From Gemmobacter sp. 24YEA27 (lineage in GTDB: Bacteria > Pseudomonadota > Alphaproteobacteria > Rhodobacterales > Rhodobacteraceae), in the NCBI RefSeq assembly GCF_030052995.1, contig NZ_JASJPW010000001.1, positions 2,594,001-2,658,000 on the forward strand: a stretch of DNA of 64,000 nt. Direction: 5' to 3'. The position numbers and the translations under genes were made by a program. This document shows, in pieces, positions 19,740-27,925 of the stretch; positions within the stretch are counted from its first letter, which is position 1; each line of letters begins with the position of its first letter. The notes beneath the pieces are model-generated. The model did not search any database, had not been told where the DNA came from, and saw nothing but the letters and a program-made list of their open reading frames with translations.

Positions 19740-20021
19740 TCAGGCTGACCTTCCCAGACGACCGCCGCGGCGCTTTGGCTCTGCGGCGGGCATCAGCCCC
19801 GCGGTCAGCACCTCGTTCATCGGATGATCCGGCGCGGTGGCGCTGTATTCCGCGATCAGGGTGCGCAGCGCATCGGGGATCTTGCGATTATCCGCGACAC
19901 TCAGCGCCCAGTCCATGAAGATCGACCGGCATTCGCCAGGCGAAATCCCTTCGATCCGGTAGCTCTCCCGGACCAGTCCTTTCGGATCTGCCTCTTCCAG
20001 CCGCACAGCCAGCCTCCCCAT
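19740..20021 (-). CDS. Small conserved hypothetical protein downstream of glnE
   Basis: 93 residues starting MGRLAVRLEEADPKGLVRES, acidic and basic by turns, with no membrane segment or Cys. It contains SPGECRSIFMDWALSVADN and a Lys/Arg-rich C-terminus (PKRRGGRLG). It begins four bases after the glnE stop, so it is very probably translated from the glnE transcript. I do not recognise a named family; the size and position suggest a conserved rhodobacterial protein. Confidence 0.7.
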   Translation of the reverse strand: MGRLAVRLEEADPKGLVRESYRIEGISPGECRSIFMDWALSVADNRKIPDALRTLIAEYSATAPDHPMNEVLTAGLMPAAEPKRRGGRLGRSA

Positions 20022-20025
20022 CGCC

Positions 20026-22824
20026 TTACCCGTTCTGTTTTGCCGCAAATTGCCGCGTGCAGACGCCGCCTGCAAGCACCACCACCGACCGAAGCTGTGC
20101 CAGAAGCGTCTCCATGTCGCTTTCCCCGGTCTCGCGCAGCAAAAACGCGCGCCCCCCTTCGCCGATCATGGCCGGATCAAGTGGCCCTTCGCTCAGGAGC
20201 CGCGCCGCACAATGGAGCGACCAGAGGAAGCGCCAGGCCTTTGCAAGGCCTTCCTGATCGGACTTCTCAAACACCTGTTTCGCGCCGGCAAGCTGGCGCT
20301 CGATCGTTCGGGCCGGGTTCGCGGTGATCAGCGCCGCCATTTCGGCGACAAGCTCGATATCCATGAGCCGGCCGGGGCCGTTTTTCGTTTCCCATTCCCC
20401 GCGCGCGGGCTTGGCCTCCTGCAACCGCGCCCGCATCGCCGCGACATCGGCGACCACATTTCCGCCTGCGCCTTTCACCGCGATCACCTCGCGGCGGGCC
20501 TCTTCGACCGCGACGGCAAGCGTCGGATCGCCGGCCAGCACCCGCGCCCGCGTCAGCGCGAGATGTTCCCAGGTCCAGGCCTCAGTCATCTGATAATCGC
20601 GCCAGCCTGTCAGCGAGGTCGCAACCGGCCCCTGGCGCCCCGAAGGGCGCAGCCGCACATCGACCTCGTAAAGCCTGCCCCCCGCCGTCTGGGCCGACAG
20701 CGCGGTCACCATCGCCTGGGTCAGCCGCGCGTAATAGGTGCGCACCGGAAGCGGGCGGCGGCCCTCAGAATGTTCGGCCTCGACCCCGTCCGCGAAAGCA
20801 TCATAGATCAGGATCAGGTCAAGGTCAGAACAGGCATTGAGCCGCCCTGCCCCAAGGCTTCCCATGCCCAGCAGCACCGCGCCCCGGCCCGGCGGCGCGC
20901 CATGTTTGGCCGCGAATTCAGCCAGGACCCGGGGCCAGAGCGCGGCCACCACCGCCTCGGCCAGATCGGAATATTGCTTGCCGGCTTCGAAACTGTCGAT
21001 CAGCCCGCGCAGGTGATGAACGCCGATGCGGAAATGCCATTCCTTCATCCAGCGCCGCGCCTCATCGAGCTGACGTTCGTAATCGGCAAGGTCCCCAAGC
21101 CGCTGCGACAGCGCCGCCGTCAGGCCGCGCGCGCCGGGCCAGGGCTCGAAGAACGCCCCCCCGATCACCGCATCAAGAACCGCCGCATTGCGTGAGAGAT
21201 AACGGGCAAGCTCCGGCGCGGTGCCGGCAATGTCGATGATCAGGGCCACCAGCTGCGGATTGGCCTCGAACAATGAGAAGATCTGCACGCCCGAGGGCAG
21301 GCCCGCCAGAAACCCGTCAAGTGCCACCAGCGCCTCATCCGGATTGGCGGCTGCGGCCAGCGATTTCAGGAATTGCGGGCGGAGGCGGCGGAAAATGGTC
21401 TGGGCGCGATCCGAGCGCAGACAGGGGTAATGCTGCCAGCCCCCGACGATCGAACGGGCGTGATCGGAGAGCTGCGGCACTTCCTCTGCGGGCGCATCAG
21501 GGGCGAAGAAGCCCTCGGTCAGATCATCGGTGCGCTTCAGCCGCGTGATCAGCCCCTCGCGGAACTGGTCCTCGGCTTCGCCCATGAAGGCGGCGATCCG
21601 CGCGACGCCCCCGGCCGTCGGCGGCATGGTCTGGGTCTGAGCGTCGCCGACCATCTGGAGCCGGTGCTCCAGCTCGCGATGCGCGCGGTAAAGCGTGGTC
21701 AGCTCAGTGGCCACATCGCCGGGGATCCAGCCCTTTTCTGCCAGCGCCGCAAGGCCGCCTTCGGTGGTCGGATCACGCAGATCCGGGTCGCGGCCCCCGG
21801 CGATCAGCTGGCGGGTCTGGGTGAAAAACTCGATCTCGCGGATGCCGCCAAGGCCGAGCTTGATATTGTGGTTCTCGACCGTCAGCGGCCCGTTCAGCCC
21901 GCGATGTTCGCGGATCCTCAGCCGCATGTCATGCGCGTCCTGTATCGCGGCATAGTCGAGATGTTTGCGCCAGACAAAGGGCGTCAACGACTGCAAAAAG
22001 CGCCGCCCGGCCTCCAGATCGCCGCCACAGGGCCGCGCCTTGATATAGGCCGCACGTTCCCAGGTGCGCCCCTCCGCCTCATAGTAATTATAGGCCGCCC
22101 CCATCGAGAGGCAGACCGGCATCACCGAGGCATCGGGCCGGAGCCGCAGATCGGTGCGGAAAACATAGCCCTCGGAGGTCACGTCCGAGAGGATCGCCGT
22201 CATTTTCTTGGTCACGCGAATAAAACTGGCGCGGGCCTCGGCCTGGTCCTCGCCATAGCGCTCCTGGTCGAAAAGGCAGATGAGGTCGATATCCGAGGAG
22301 TAGTTCAGCTCTCCCGCGCCCATCTTGCCCATGGCAAGCACGGTCATGCCACCCGCGGTCTCCGCATCCTGCGGGTCAGCACCCGGCAGTTTGCCGCGGC
22401 GGATTTCCTCAGCCACAAGCCATTTGACACTGAGATCGACCGCGAGATCGGCAAGCGCGGTGAGCGCGCCGGTCACTTCATTCAGCTGCCAGACCCCGCC
22501 CAGATCGCACAGCGCCGTCAGGAGCGCCGCACGCCGCTTGGCCTGGCGCAGCGCCGCACCCAGAGTATCAAGCCCGGCCTCGCGCGGCTCGGCCAGCAAC
22601 GAGGCGAGCGCATGTTCCGGCGCGCCCGCGAGCGCCTGGCGGATCCAGACGGCCTCGCGTTCCAGCAAGCCGCCGAGATAGGGCGAACAGCCCGCTATGC
22701 CCCCGATCAACCCCGCCATCAGAGGCCCGAGATCGGCAAATTCAGCCATGGCCCCCGCCCCGGCTGCGGGATCGAAGGCGATGGGCTGGCGGGTGATGCG
22801 GGCGGCAAAGGCGTGATCTGACAT
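20026..22824 (-). CDS. glnE: Bifunctional glutamine synthetase adenylyltransferase/deadenylylase
   Basis: Controls glutamine synthetase by attaching and removing AMP in response to PII signalling. The product of about 932 residues holds two nucleotidyltransferase modules: the deadenylylase half with GKMGAGELNYSSDIDLICLFD-type sequence and the adenylylase half with GMGSLGAGRLNACSDLDLIL, each followed by a helical GlnD-like region (LRLRPSGRQGPVATSL in the second). I use the ATG at 22824 (MSDHAFAARI); the frame extends to 22902 but that N-terminus is not conserved-looking. The small gene at 19740 follows immediately. The divergent DUF2852 gene shares the upstream region. Confidence 0.93.
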   Translation of the reverse strand: MSDHAFAARITRQPIAFDPAAGAGAMAEFADLGPLMAGLIGGIAGCSPYLGGLLEREAVWIRQALAGAPEHALASLLAEPREAGLDTLGAALRQAKRRAALLTALCDLGGVWQLNEVTGALTALADLAVDLSVKWLVAEEIRRGKLPGADPQDAETAGGMTVLAMGKMGAGELNYSSDIDLICLFDQERYGEDQAEARASFIRVTKKMTAILSDVTSEGYVFRTDLRLRPDASVMPVCLSMGAAYNYYEAEGRTWERAAYIKARPCGGDLEAGRRFLQSLTPFVWRKHLDYAAIQDAHDMRLRIREHRGLNGPLTVENHNIKLGLGGIREIEFFTQTRQLIAGGRDPDLRDPTTEGGLAALAEKGWIPGDVATELTTLYRAHRELEHRLQMVGDAQTQTMPPTAGGVARIAAFMGEAEDQFREGLITRLKRTDDLTEGFFAPDAPAEEVPQLSDHARSIVGGWQHYPCLRSDRAQTIFRRLRPQFLKSLAAAANPDEALVALDGFLAGLPSGVQIFSLFEANPQLVALIIDIAGTAPELARYLSRNAAVLDAVIGGAFFEPWPGARGLTAALSQRLGDLADYERQLDEARRWMKEWHFRIGVHHLRGLIDSFEAGKQYSDLAEAVVAALWPRVLAEFAAKHGAPPGRGAVLLGMGSLGAGRLNACSDLDLILIYDAFADGVEAEHSEGRRPLPVRTYYARLTQAMVTALSAQTAGGRLYEVDVRLRPSGRQGPVATSLTGWRDYQMTEAWTWEHLALTRARVLAGDPTLAVAVEEARREVIAVKGAGGNVVADVAAMRARLQEAKPARGEWETKNGPGRLMDIELVAEMAALITANPARTIERQLAGAKQVFEKSDQEGLAKAWRFLWSLHCAARLLSEGPLDPAMIGEGGRAFLLRETGESDMETLLAQLRSVVVLAGGVCTRQFAAKQNG

Positions 22825-22997
22825 GAGCGCAAAATGCGGCGCGGTGACGGGGGGGTCAATTCCCCTGATCGCGGGCGGAGCGGCTTTGGCAAAGAATTCC
22901 ACCTTTCCGGCCAGCAGGAACCGCTCGGGCTGCCTGAGGTGTCACGGCTGGCCCAGGCGAAAAGCCGCTGAACCGCCAGGCATCGCGGCTCCGGCCA

Positions 22998-23071
22998 TGT
23001 AAATATCATTCACATCCCCCTTGAAAGAACCGGGAGCCAGCCGCAAATTATCCATGTGAACGACATTTACA
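22998..23071. promoter_or_regulatory. Paired operator (two 17-bp dyads forming a larger inverted repeat)
   Basis: Two sites, TGTAAATATCATTCACA (22998-23014) and TGTGAACGACATTTACA (23055-23071), are each an imperfect dyad of the form TGTRAAY-N3-RTTYACA, and together form a larger imperfect inverted repeat. Their centres are 57 bp apart and the second ends 24 bases before the DUF2852 start. This architecture suggests binding of a dimeric repressor (TetR-like sites look similar) controlling the DUF2852 gene. Confidence 0.65.
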
Positions 23072-23094
23072 TCTGAACAGGGAGTGACCTTGAG

Positions 23095-23616
23095 ATGAAC
23101 AGCACAGCTGGTTCCCGCACGGGCATGATGGCCTTTCGCGGGTTTACCGACCGGCTTCGCCAGGCTGAGGCCTGGCTTGATGCCCGTGGCAAATGGGCCT
23201 GGATTGCCGCCATGGTGGCGGGGTTCGTGATTTTCGTTCCACTTGGCCTCGCAATTCTGGCCTGGATGATCTGGGGAAAACAGATGTTCGGATTCGCCTG
23301 CAGCAACCGCAGACATGACCGCAGCGCCCGTAATGGCTTTGGCCGCCAGGGCTTTGACCGCCACGCGCCGTTCCGCGCCACCGGCAACGCGGCCTTCGAC
23401 TCTTACCGCGATGAGACCCTGCGCCGTCTGGAAGACGAACAGAGCGCATTTGAATCCTTCCTCCAACGCCTGCGCGATGCCCGCGACAAGCAGGAATTCG
23501 ACCATTTCATGGAAGAACGCGCCCGGGGCGTCTCTGATGCCGCCGCCGCCCGGCCTGAAACCGGCGCTGAAACCCGGCCGGAAACCGGCGAAGCGCCCCG
23601 CCGTGGCGAATACTGA
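23095..23616 (+). CDS. DUF2852 family membrane protein
   Basis: 173 residues. One clear membrane segment (about 33-58, WAWIAAMVAGFVIFVPLG then LAILAWMIWGKQMFGF) is followed by an Arg/Gly-rich linker and a charged helical region (YRDETLRRLEDEQSAFESF) that looks like a coiled coil, then an acidic repetitive tail with PETGAETRPETG. This matches the DUF2852 family, which has no assigned function. It stands alone, with two strong operator-like sites directly upstream and a hairpin terminator downstream, so it is likely a conditionally expressed gene. Confidence 0.82.
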   Translation: MNSTAGSRTGMMAFRGFTDRLRQAEAWLDARGKWAWIAAMVAGFVIFVPLGLAILAWMIWGKQMFGFACSNRRHDRSARNGFGRQGFDRHAPFRATGNAAFDSYRDETLRRLEDEQSAFESFLQRLRDARDKQEFDHFMEERARGVSDAAAARPETGAETRPETGEAPRRGEY

Positions 23617-23965
23617 GGCACTGCGCCCCTGATGTCGCCTGTATCAAAGCCGCAGCCGGCGAGGCATACCAGCTGAGAGGTGCCCGGCGAAGGATTTCCA
23701 CCACCTGACAGACAGGAAAACATCAGCGCTCCGGCCAGTGGCCGGAGCGCAGCTTTGCCGAATTTGCGCTGTTGTCGGATGGGATTGCCCTTGCTAGGGT
23801 CTCGCCTGACCACCGCTGGCTCTCTCCGGGTTCATGCCCGATCCGCCAGGCCTGCCTGAAAATATTGCCCGCGTCCCAAAGACCATCCTGCGAAAGGGCG
23901 CCCTTCCCGCGCCCGGACTTAAGACACGCCAACCGACAGAGACCCGTAACACCCCCGACAGCCCG
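23617..23965. other. Intergenic region between DUF2852 gene and bpt
   Basis: About 350 bases without a gene. It contains the hairpin at 23726-23750. The bpt frame is open upstream to 23834, but that stretch shows no family similarity and is treated as leader. Nothing else is recognised. Confidence 0.5.
23726..23750. terminator. Strong hairpin after the DUF2852 gene
   Basis: GCGCTCCGGCC/GGCCGGAGCGC gives a perfect 11-bp stem with loop AGT, 110 bases after the stop. The following AGCTTTG has only a short T run, so it is a probable rather than certain terminator. Confidence 0.55.
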
Positions 23966-24826
23966 ATGCGCCATACCCTTCCCATCGCCCCACAATTCTA
24001 TGTGACAGCACCCCAGCCCTGCCCCTATCTCGACGGGCGGATGGAGCGAAAGCTGTTCACCGCATTGCAGGGCGAGCATGCGCAAAAGCTGAATGATGCG
24101 CTGTCGAAACAGGGCTTCCGGCGCAGCCAGAATGTGCTTTACCGCCCGTCCTGCGCGGAATGTTCGGCCTGTCTCTCGGCGCGGATCCGGGTTGCGGATT
24201 TCAAGCCCTCGCGCACCCAGAAGCGGGTTTTGAAAAAGAACGAGGATCTGACCCGCAACGCAACCAGCCCCTGGGCGACGGAAGACCAGTTCCAGCTGTT
24301 CCGCCGCTATCTCGACACCCGTCATGCCGATGGGGGTATGGCGGATATGGATATTTTCGAATTCGCTGCCATGATCGAGGAAACTCCGATCCGGTCGCGG
24401 GTGATCGAATATACCCGTCCCGTGGACAGCGCTGATCCTGGCGGGTCGGACCGCTATGGATCAGACCACGACAGCCGGCTCGCGGCGGTCTGTCTGACCG
24501 ATGTGTTCGATGACGGGCTTTCGATGGTCTATTCCTTTTATGACCCTGCGATGAACGCGCGCTCGCTGGGCAGCTATATCATCCTTGATCATGTCGAGAT
24601 CGCGCGCGAGGCCGGGCTGCCCTATGTCTATCTTGGCTATTGGGTGCCAGGCAGCCGCAAGATGGGGTATAAGGCCAGCTTTGACGCGCTGGAGATTTTC
24701 AAGGGCGGGCAATGGACCGATCTGGGCTCGCCCGCCGATCACCGGGCCGAGCTTCATCCGCTCTCGGTCGATCCGATCGCCGAACAGGTCGCAAAGATCA
24801 GTCTGCCGGAGGCGCGTGGCTCCTGA
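23966..24826 (+). CDS. bpt: Aspartate/glutamate leucyltransferase (N-end rule)
   Basis: Transfers Leu from leucyl-tRNA to proteins with N-terminal Asp or Glu, marking them for ClpAP degradation. The 286-residue product begins [25 protein letters not shown] and shows the ATE-family Cys motifs (PCPYL near the start, then [13 protein letters not shown] about residue 65) and the C-terminal [17 protein letters not shown]. The start at 23966 gives the normal family length. It is followed by a gene-free stretch before the ilv attenuator and appears monocistronic. Confidence 0.93.
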   Translation: MRHTLPIAPQFYVTAPQPCPYLDGRMERKLFTALQGEHAQKLNDALSKQGFRRSQNVLYRPSCAECSACLSARIRVADFKPSRTQKRVLKKNEDLTRNATSPWATEDQFQLFRRYLDTRHADGGMADMDIFEFAAMIEETPIRSRVIEYTRPVDSADPGGSDRYGSDHDSRLAAVCLTDVFDDGLSMVYSFYDPAMNARSLGSYIILDHVEIAREAGLPYVYLGYWVPGSRKMGYKASFDALEIFKGGQWTDLGSPADHRAELHPLSVDPIAEQVAKISLPEARGS

Positions 24827-25116
24827 AAAGATTTAGCACCTCCGGCTGGTCCTGCTTGCCGCCGTCGGGACAATTAGTGCCAGGATGAAACCTGCACCCG
24901 CCCGTCCGCCTCTGTGCCCTGTTGCGATTATCCGTTGTGAGTACGGGTTCACCCTGAAGGAAAATCAGGCGGCGCGGCGCGCTCCCTCCTCAGCCACAAG
25001 CCAGCGCTGCAACAGATTCGGGGCACGAAAACACGAAAATTGCCCTCCGCGACCAGTGGTCGAAATATTGTTGCGATTTTCACCCCTTCCTGGACAGATT
25101 CGGTGCAGATTTACGG
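24827..25116. other. Intergenic region upstream of the ilv promoter
   Basis: No gene recognised on either strand between bpt and the ilv leader. Short open frames here are not protein-like. The ilv promoter and attenuator start at 25117. Confidence 0.5.
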
Positions 25117-25146
25117 TTGACGCCCCTCAGCAGCTTGCCTTAGGGT
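25117..25146 (+). promoter_or_regulatory. Predicted sigma-70 promoter of the ilv leader
   Basis: TTGACG (25117-25122) and TAGGGT (25141-25146) are separated by 18 bases and would start transcription about 40-45 bases before the leader peptide. The -35 is good and the -10 weak, as is common in high-GC alphaproteobacteria. Confidence 0.5.
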
Positions 25147-25195
25147 CCCGTCAGTCGCGCGGGCTTTCACAGTCCGCTGCGCTGAGGAGATGCGT

Positions 25196-25243
25196 ATGGG
25201 CAGGATTATTGTCGTCGTAAGGGACAGGCGCATGGGCCGGTAA
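25196..25243 (+). CDS. ilvL: ilv leader peptide (attenuation)
   Basis: A 15-codon ORF, MGRIIVVVRDRRMGR, with five consecutive branched-chain codons (ATT ATT GTC GTC GTA). GAGGAG lies seven bases before the ATG at 25196; an in-frame ATG at 25190 is too close to it. A strong terminator follows at 25269. This is the classical arrangement for ribosome-mediated attenuation: stalling at Ile/Val codons when their tRNAs are uncharged would favour an alternative fold and readthrough into ilvI. The ORF is below the size most gene finders report. Confidence 0.9.
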   Translation: MGRIIVVVRDRRMGR

Positions 25244-25302
25244 CGGTTGCCATAATGGTCTCCCATGCGCCCCCGGATTAACCCTCGGGGGCTTTTTGTT
25301 TT
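25228..25302 (+). terminator. ilv attenuator: alternative stem and intrinsic terminator
   Basis: The terminator is GCCCCCG (25269-25275) paired with CGGGGGC (25286-25292), with a 10-base loop, followed by TTTTTGTTTT. An upstream pairing, GCGCATGGG (25228-25236, in the end of the leader ORF) with CCCATGCGC (25262-25270), overlaps the base of the terminator and could compete with it. Ribosome position on the leader would decide between them. Confidence 0.88.
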
Positions 25303-25344
25303 GGAACGGCTGGCAGGAGCTGGCGAGAGGATGACGGTGCAGCG

Positions 25345-27093
25345 ATGACGGCAAAGGTGATGACCGGCGCGAAGATGGTGGTGCAGGCTCTGAAGGATCA
25401 GGGCGTCGAGGTGGTGTTTGGCTATCCCGGCGGCGCAGTCCTGCCGATCTATGACGAGATTTTCCAGCAAAACGACATCCGCCATATTCTTGTCCGTCAC
25501 GAACAGGGCGCAGTCCATATGGCCGAAGGCTATGCGCGTTCGACCGGCAAGGTGGGGGTGGCGCTGGTGACCTCGGGGCCGGGTGCGACCAATGCCGTGA
25601 CCGGGCTGACCGATGCGCTGATGGATTCGATCCCGATCCTCGTCCTCTCGGGCCAGGTGCCGACCTTCATGATCGGGACCGACGGGTTCCAGGAGGCTGA
25701 CACCGTTGGCATCACCCGCCCCTGCACCAAGATGAACTGGCTGGTGAAAGAGACCGAGAAGCTCTCGGATACGATCCACCAGGCTTTCCATGTCGCGAAA
25801 TCTGGCCGTCCGGGCCCGGTGCTCGTCGACATCCCCAAGGATGTGCAATTTGCAACCGGCCCCTATTCCGCGCCGGAGAAAGTAAAGGTCTCGCATTACC
25901 AGCCGCGGGTGAAGGGCGATATCGACGCCATCACCCGGATGGTGGAACTGATGGAGACCGCCGAGCGGCCTTTGTTCTATACCGGCGGCGGCGTGATCAA
26001 TTCCGGCAAGGGCGCGAGCCAGCTCTTGTGTGAGTTTGTCGAGGCGACCGGTTTCCCGATCACGTCGACGCTGATGGGGCTTGGCGCCTATCCGGCCAGC
26101 GGCAAGGCCTGGCTGGGGATGCTGGGGATGCACGGGCTTTACGAGGCCAATCTGGCGATGCATGGCTGCGATCTGATGATCAATGTCGGCGCGCGTTTTG
26201 ACGACCGCATCACCGGCCGCGTCGCCGATTTCTCGCCGAAATCGAAGAAAGTGCATATCGATATTGATCCGTCATCCATCAATAAGGTCATCCGCGTCGA
26301 TGTGCCGATCCTGGGCGATGTCGGCCATATCCTGGAAGACGCGCTGAAGATCTGGAAGGCGCGCGGGCGCCGCGTCAATAAAGATGGCCTCGCGAAATGG
26401 TGGGGTCAGCTCAATGAATGGCGGTCGGTCAACTGCCTTTCCTACACGCCGTCTTCGAGCACGATCAAACCGCAATATGCGCTGGAGCGGCTCGAAGCGC
26501 TGACCAAGGGCATGGATCGCTACATCACCACCGAAGTCGGCCAGCATCAGATGTGGGCGGCGCAGTTCCTCGGCTTTGACGAGCCGAACCGCTGGATGAC
26601 CTCGGGCGGCCTCGGGACCATGGGCTATGGCATTCCGGCCTCGATCGGGGTGCAGGTCGCGCATCCCGAAGCGCTGGTGATCAACGTGGCGGGTGAGGCC
26701 TCCTGGCTGATGAATATGCAGGAGATGGGGACGGCGATGCAGTTCCGCGCTCCGGTCAAGCAGTTCATCCTGAACAATGAGCGGCTTGGTATGGTGCGCC
26801 AGTGGCAGGAGCTGTTGCATGGCGAGCGCTATTCGCATTCCTGGTCGGAAAGCCTGCCCGATTTCGTGAAACTGGCAGAGGCTTTCGGCTGCAAAGGGTT
26901 GCGGGTCGACGATCCGAAGGATCTCGATGACGCGATCCTGGAGATGATCCGTTATGACGGGCCGGTGATCTTTGATTGCCGCGTCGAGAAGCATGAGAAT
27001 TGCTTCCCGATGATTCCCTCGGGCAGGCCGCATAATGAGATGCTGCTTTCGGCTGATGCGGATGCGTTCAAATCGGGCGCCGTGCTGGTGTGA
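25345..27093 (+). CDS. ilvI: Acetolactate synthase large (catalytic) subunit
   Basis: ThDP-dependent enzyme making acetolactate/acetohydroxybutyrate, the first common step to Val, Leu and Ile. The 582-residue product has the N-terminal ThDP domain with the activating Glu in RHEQGAVHMAEGYARSTG, the SGPGATNAVTGLTDALMDS stretch, a central FAD-binding domain (GLGAYPASGKAWLGMLGMHG) and a C-terminal ThDP/Mg site (VAGEASWLMNMQEMGTA). It is preceded by the leader-peptide attenuator and followed by ilvH, so its expression should respond to branched-chain aminoacyl-tRNA. Confidence 0.97.
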   Translation: MTAKVMTGAKMVVQALKDQGVEVVFGYPGGAVLPIYDEIFQQNDIRHILVRHEQGAVHMAEGYARSTGKVGVALVTSGPGATNAVTGLTDALMDSIPILVLSGQVPTFMIGTDGFQEADTVGITRPCTKMNWLVKETEKLSDTIHQAFHVAKSGRPGPVLVDIPKDVQFATGPYSAPEKVKVSHYQPRVKGDIDAITRMVELMETAERPLFYTGGGVINSGKGASQLLCEFVEATGFPITSTLMGLGAYPASGKAWLGMLGMHGLYEANLAMHGCDLMINVGARFDDRITGRVADFSPKSKKVHIDIDPSSINKVIRVDVPILGDVGHILEDALKIWKARGRRVNKDGLAKWWGQLNEWRSVNCLSYTPSSSTIKPQYALERLEALTKGMDRYITTEVGQHQMWAAQFLGFDEPNRWMTSGGLGTMGYGIPASIGVQVAHPEALVINVAGEASWLMNMQEMGTAMQFRAPVKQFILNNERLGMVRQWQELLHGERYSHSWSESLPDFVKLAEAFGCKGLRVDDPKDLDDAILEMIRYDGPVIFDCRVEKHENCFPMIPSGRPHNEMLLSADADAFKSGAVLV

Positions 27094-27102
27094 CATCGCG
27101 CG

Positions 27103-27144
27103 TGGGGGCCCTGCCCCCACACCCCCGGGATATTTAGAGACAGA
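27103..27144. repeat. REP-like G/C-rich repeat, copy 1 (ilvI-ilvH gap)
   Basis: The segment contains the palindrome TGGGGGCCCTGCCCCCA followed by ACCCCCGGGATATTT. A related element lies at 39975-40010. Repeats of this form are common between genes in rhodobacterial genomes. Here it separates two genes that must be made together. Confidence 0.6.
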
Positions 27145-27161
27145 AAATGAGAGGGCAGCCG

Positions 27162-27722
27162 ATGTCTGCGCTTAAGATCAAAAAAGGCTCAACCAGCCAC
27201 TCCGCCTATGACCTGCGCGACCCCCATTCCGAGGTCGAGGCGAGCCATACGCTGGCGGTGATCGTCGAAAATGAACCTGGCGTGCTGGCGCGGGTGATCG
27301 GGCTGTTTTCGGGCCGTGGTTACAATATCGACAGTCTGACCGTGGCCGAGGTCGATCATACCGGGCATCGCTCGCGGATCACTGTTGTGACGCGCGGTAC
27401 ACCGGCGGTGATCGACCAGATAGAGGCACAGCTGTCGCGTATGGTGCCGGTGCATGCCGTCCATGACCTGACCGCCGAAGGGCCGAGCGTGCAGCGCGAG
27501 CTCGCGCTGTTCAAGGTGGTCGGCAAGGGCGATCAGCGGATCGAGGCGCTGCGGCTGTGCGAGATTTTCCGCGCCAAGGTGGTCGATACCAGCCTCGAAA
27601 GCTTTATCTTCGAGCTGACGGGCACTCCGGACAAGATCGACGCTTTTGCAGATCTGATGCGCCCGCTTGGCCTGAAAGAAATCGCCCGAACCGGTGTCGC
27701 AGCCCTCTCGCGCGGCTTCTGA
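27162..27722 (+). CDS. ilvH: Acetolactate synthase small (regulatory) subunit
   Basis: Binds valine and activates the IlvI catalytic subunit. Starting at 27162 (MSALKIKKGS) it has 186 residues: an N-terminal ACT domain from about residue 27 (HTLAVIVENEPGVLARVIGLF, GYNIDSLTVAEVD) and the ALS small-subunit C-terminal domain (QRELALFKV, RAKVVDTSLESFIFELTG). An in-frame ATG 15 bases upstream is an alternative start. The gene lies 68 bases after ilvI with a REP-like repeat between them. Confidence 0.96.
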   Translation: MSALKIKKGSTSHSAYDLRDPHSEVEASHTLAVIVENEPGVLARVIGLFSGRGYNIDSLTVAEVDHTGHRSRITVVTRGTPAVIDQIEAQLSRMVPVHAVHDLTAEGPSVQRELALFKVVGKGDQRIEALRLCEIFRAKVVDTSLESFIFELTGTPDKIDAFADLMRPLGLKEIARTGVAALSRGF

Positions 27723-27925
27723 TCAGGCCCTTGACCTTGCGGCCGGGCCGGCGCGGTGCCGCCTGCCGCCCATGCCGACCGCAGGCCTGCGCCAGCAGGC
27801 CTGCCCCCGCCCGCGGCTTTTGGACCGGAGCCGCGCAGCGGCTTGGGGCCAAAAGCGCGGGTTCCCTGCCGATCCCCGCCTGATCCCGGTTGACCTGAGA
27901 CGCAGGCGCTGGCAAGGCGGGCGCC

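Noticed and set aside
21373..22821. A 482-residue plus-strand ORF opposite glnE
   Set aside because: Antisense shadow; glnE motifs on the other strand are intact.
22998..23071. PpsR/CrtJ sites (TGT-N12-ACA) upstream of the DUF2852 gene
   Set aside because: Both sites have 11, not 12, bases between TGT and ACA, and their inner symmetry fits a 7-3-7 dyad better.
23660..23715. TPP riboswitch-like words (CTGAGA ... ACCTGA) before bpt
   Set aside because: The spacing and the other conserved THI elements are absent, and bpt is not a thiamine gene.
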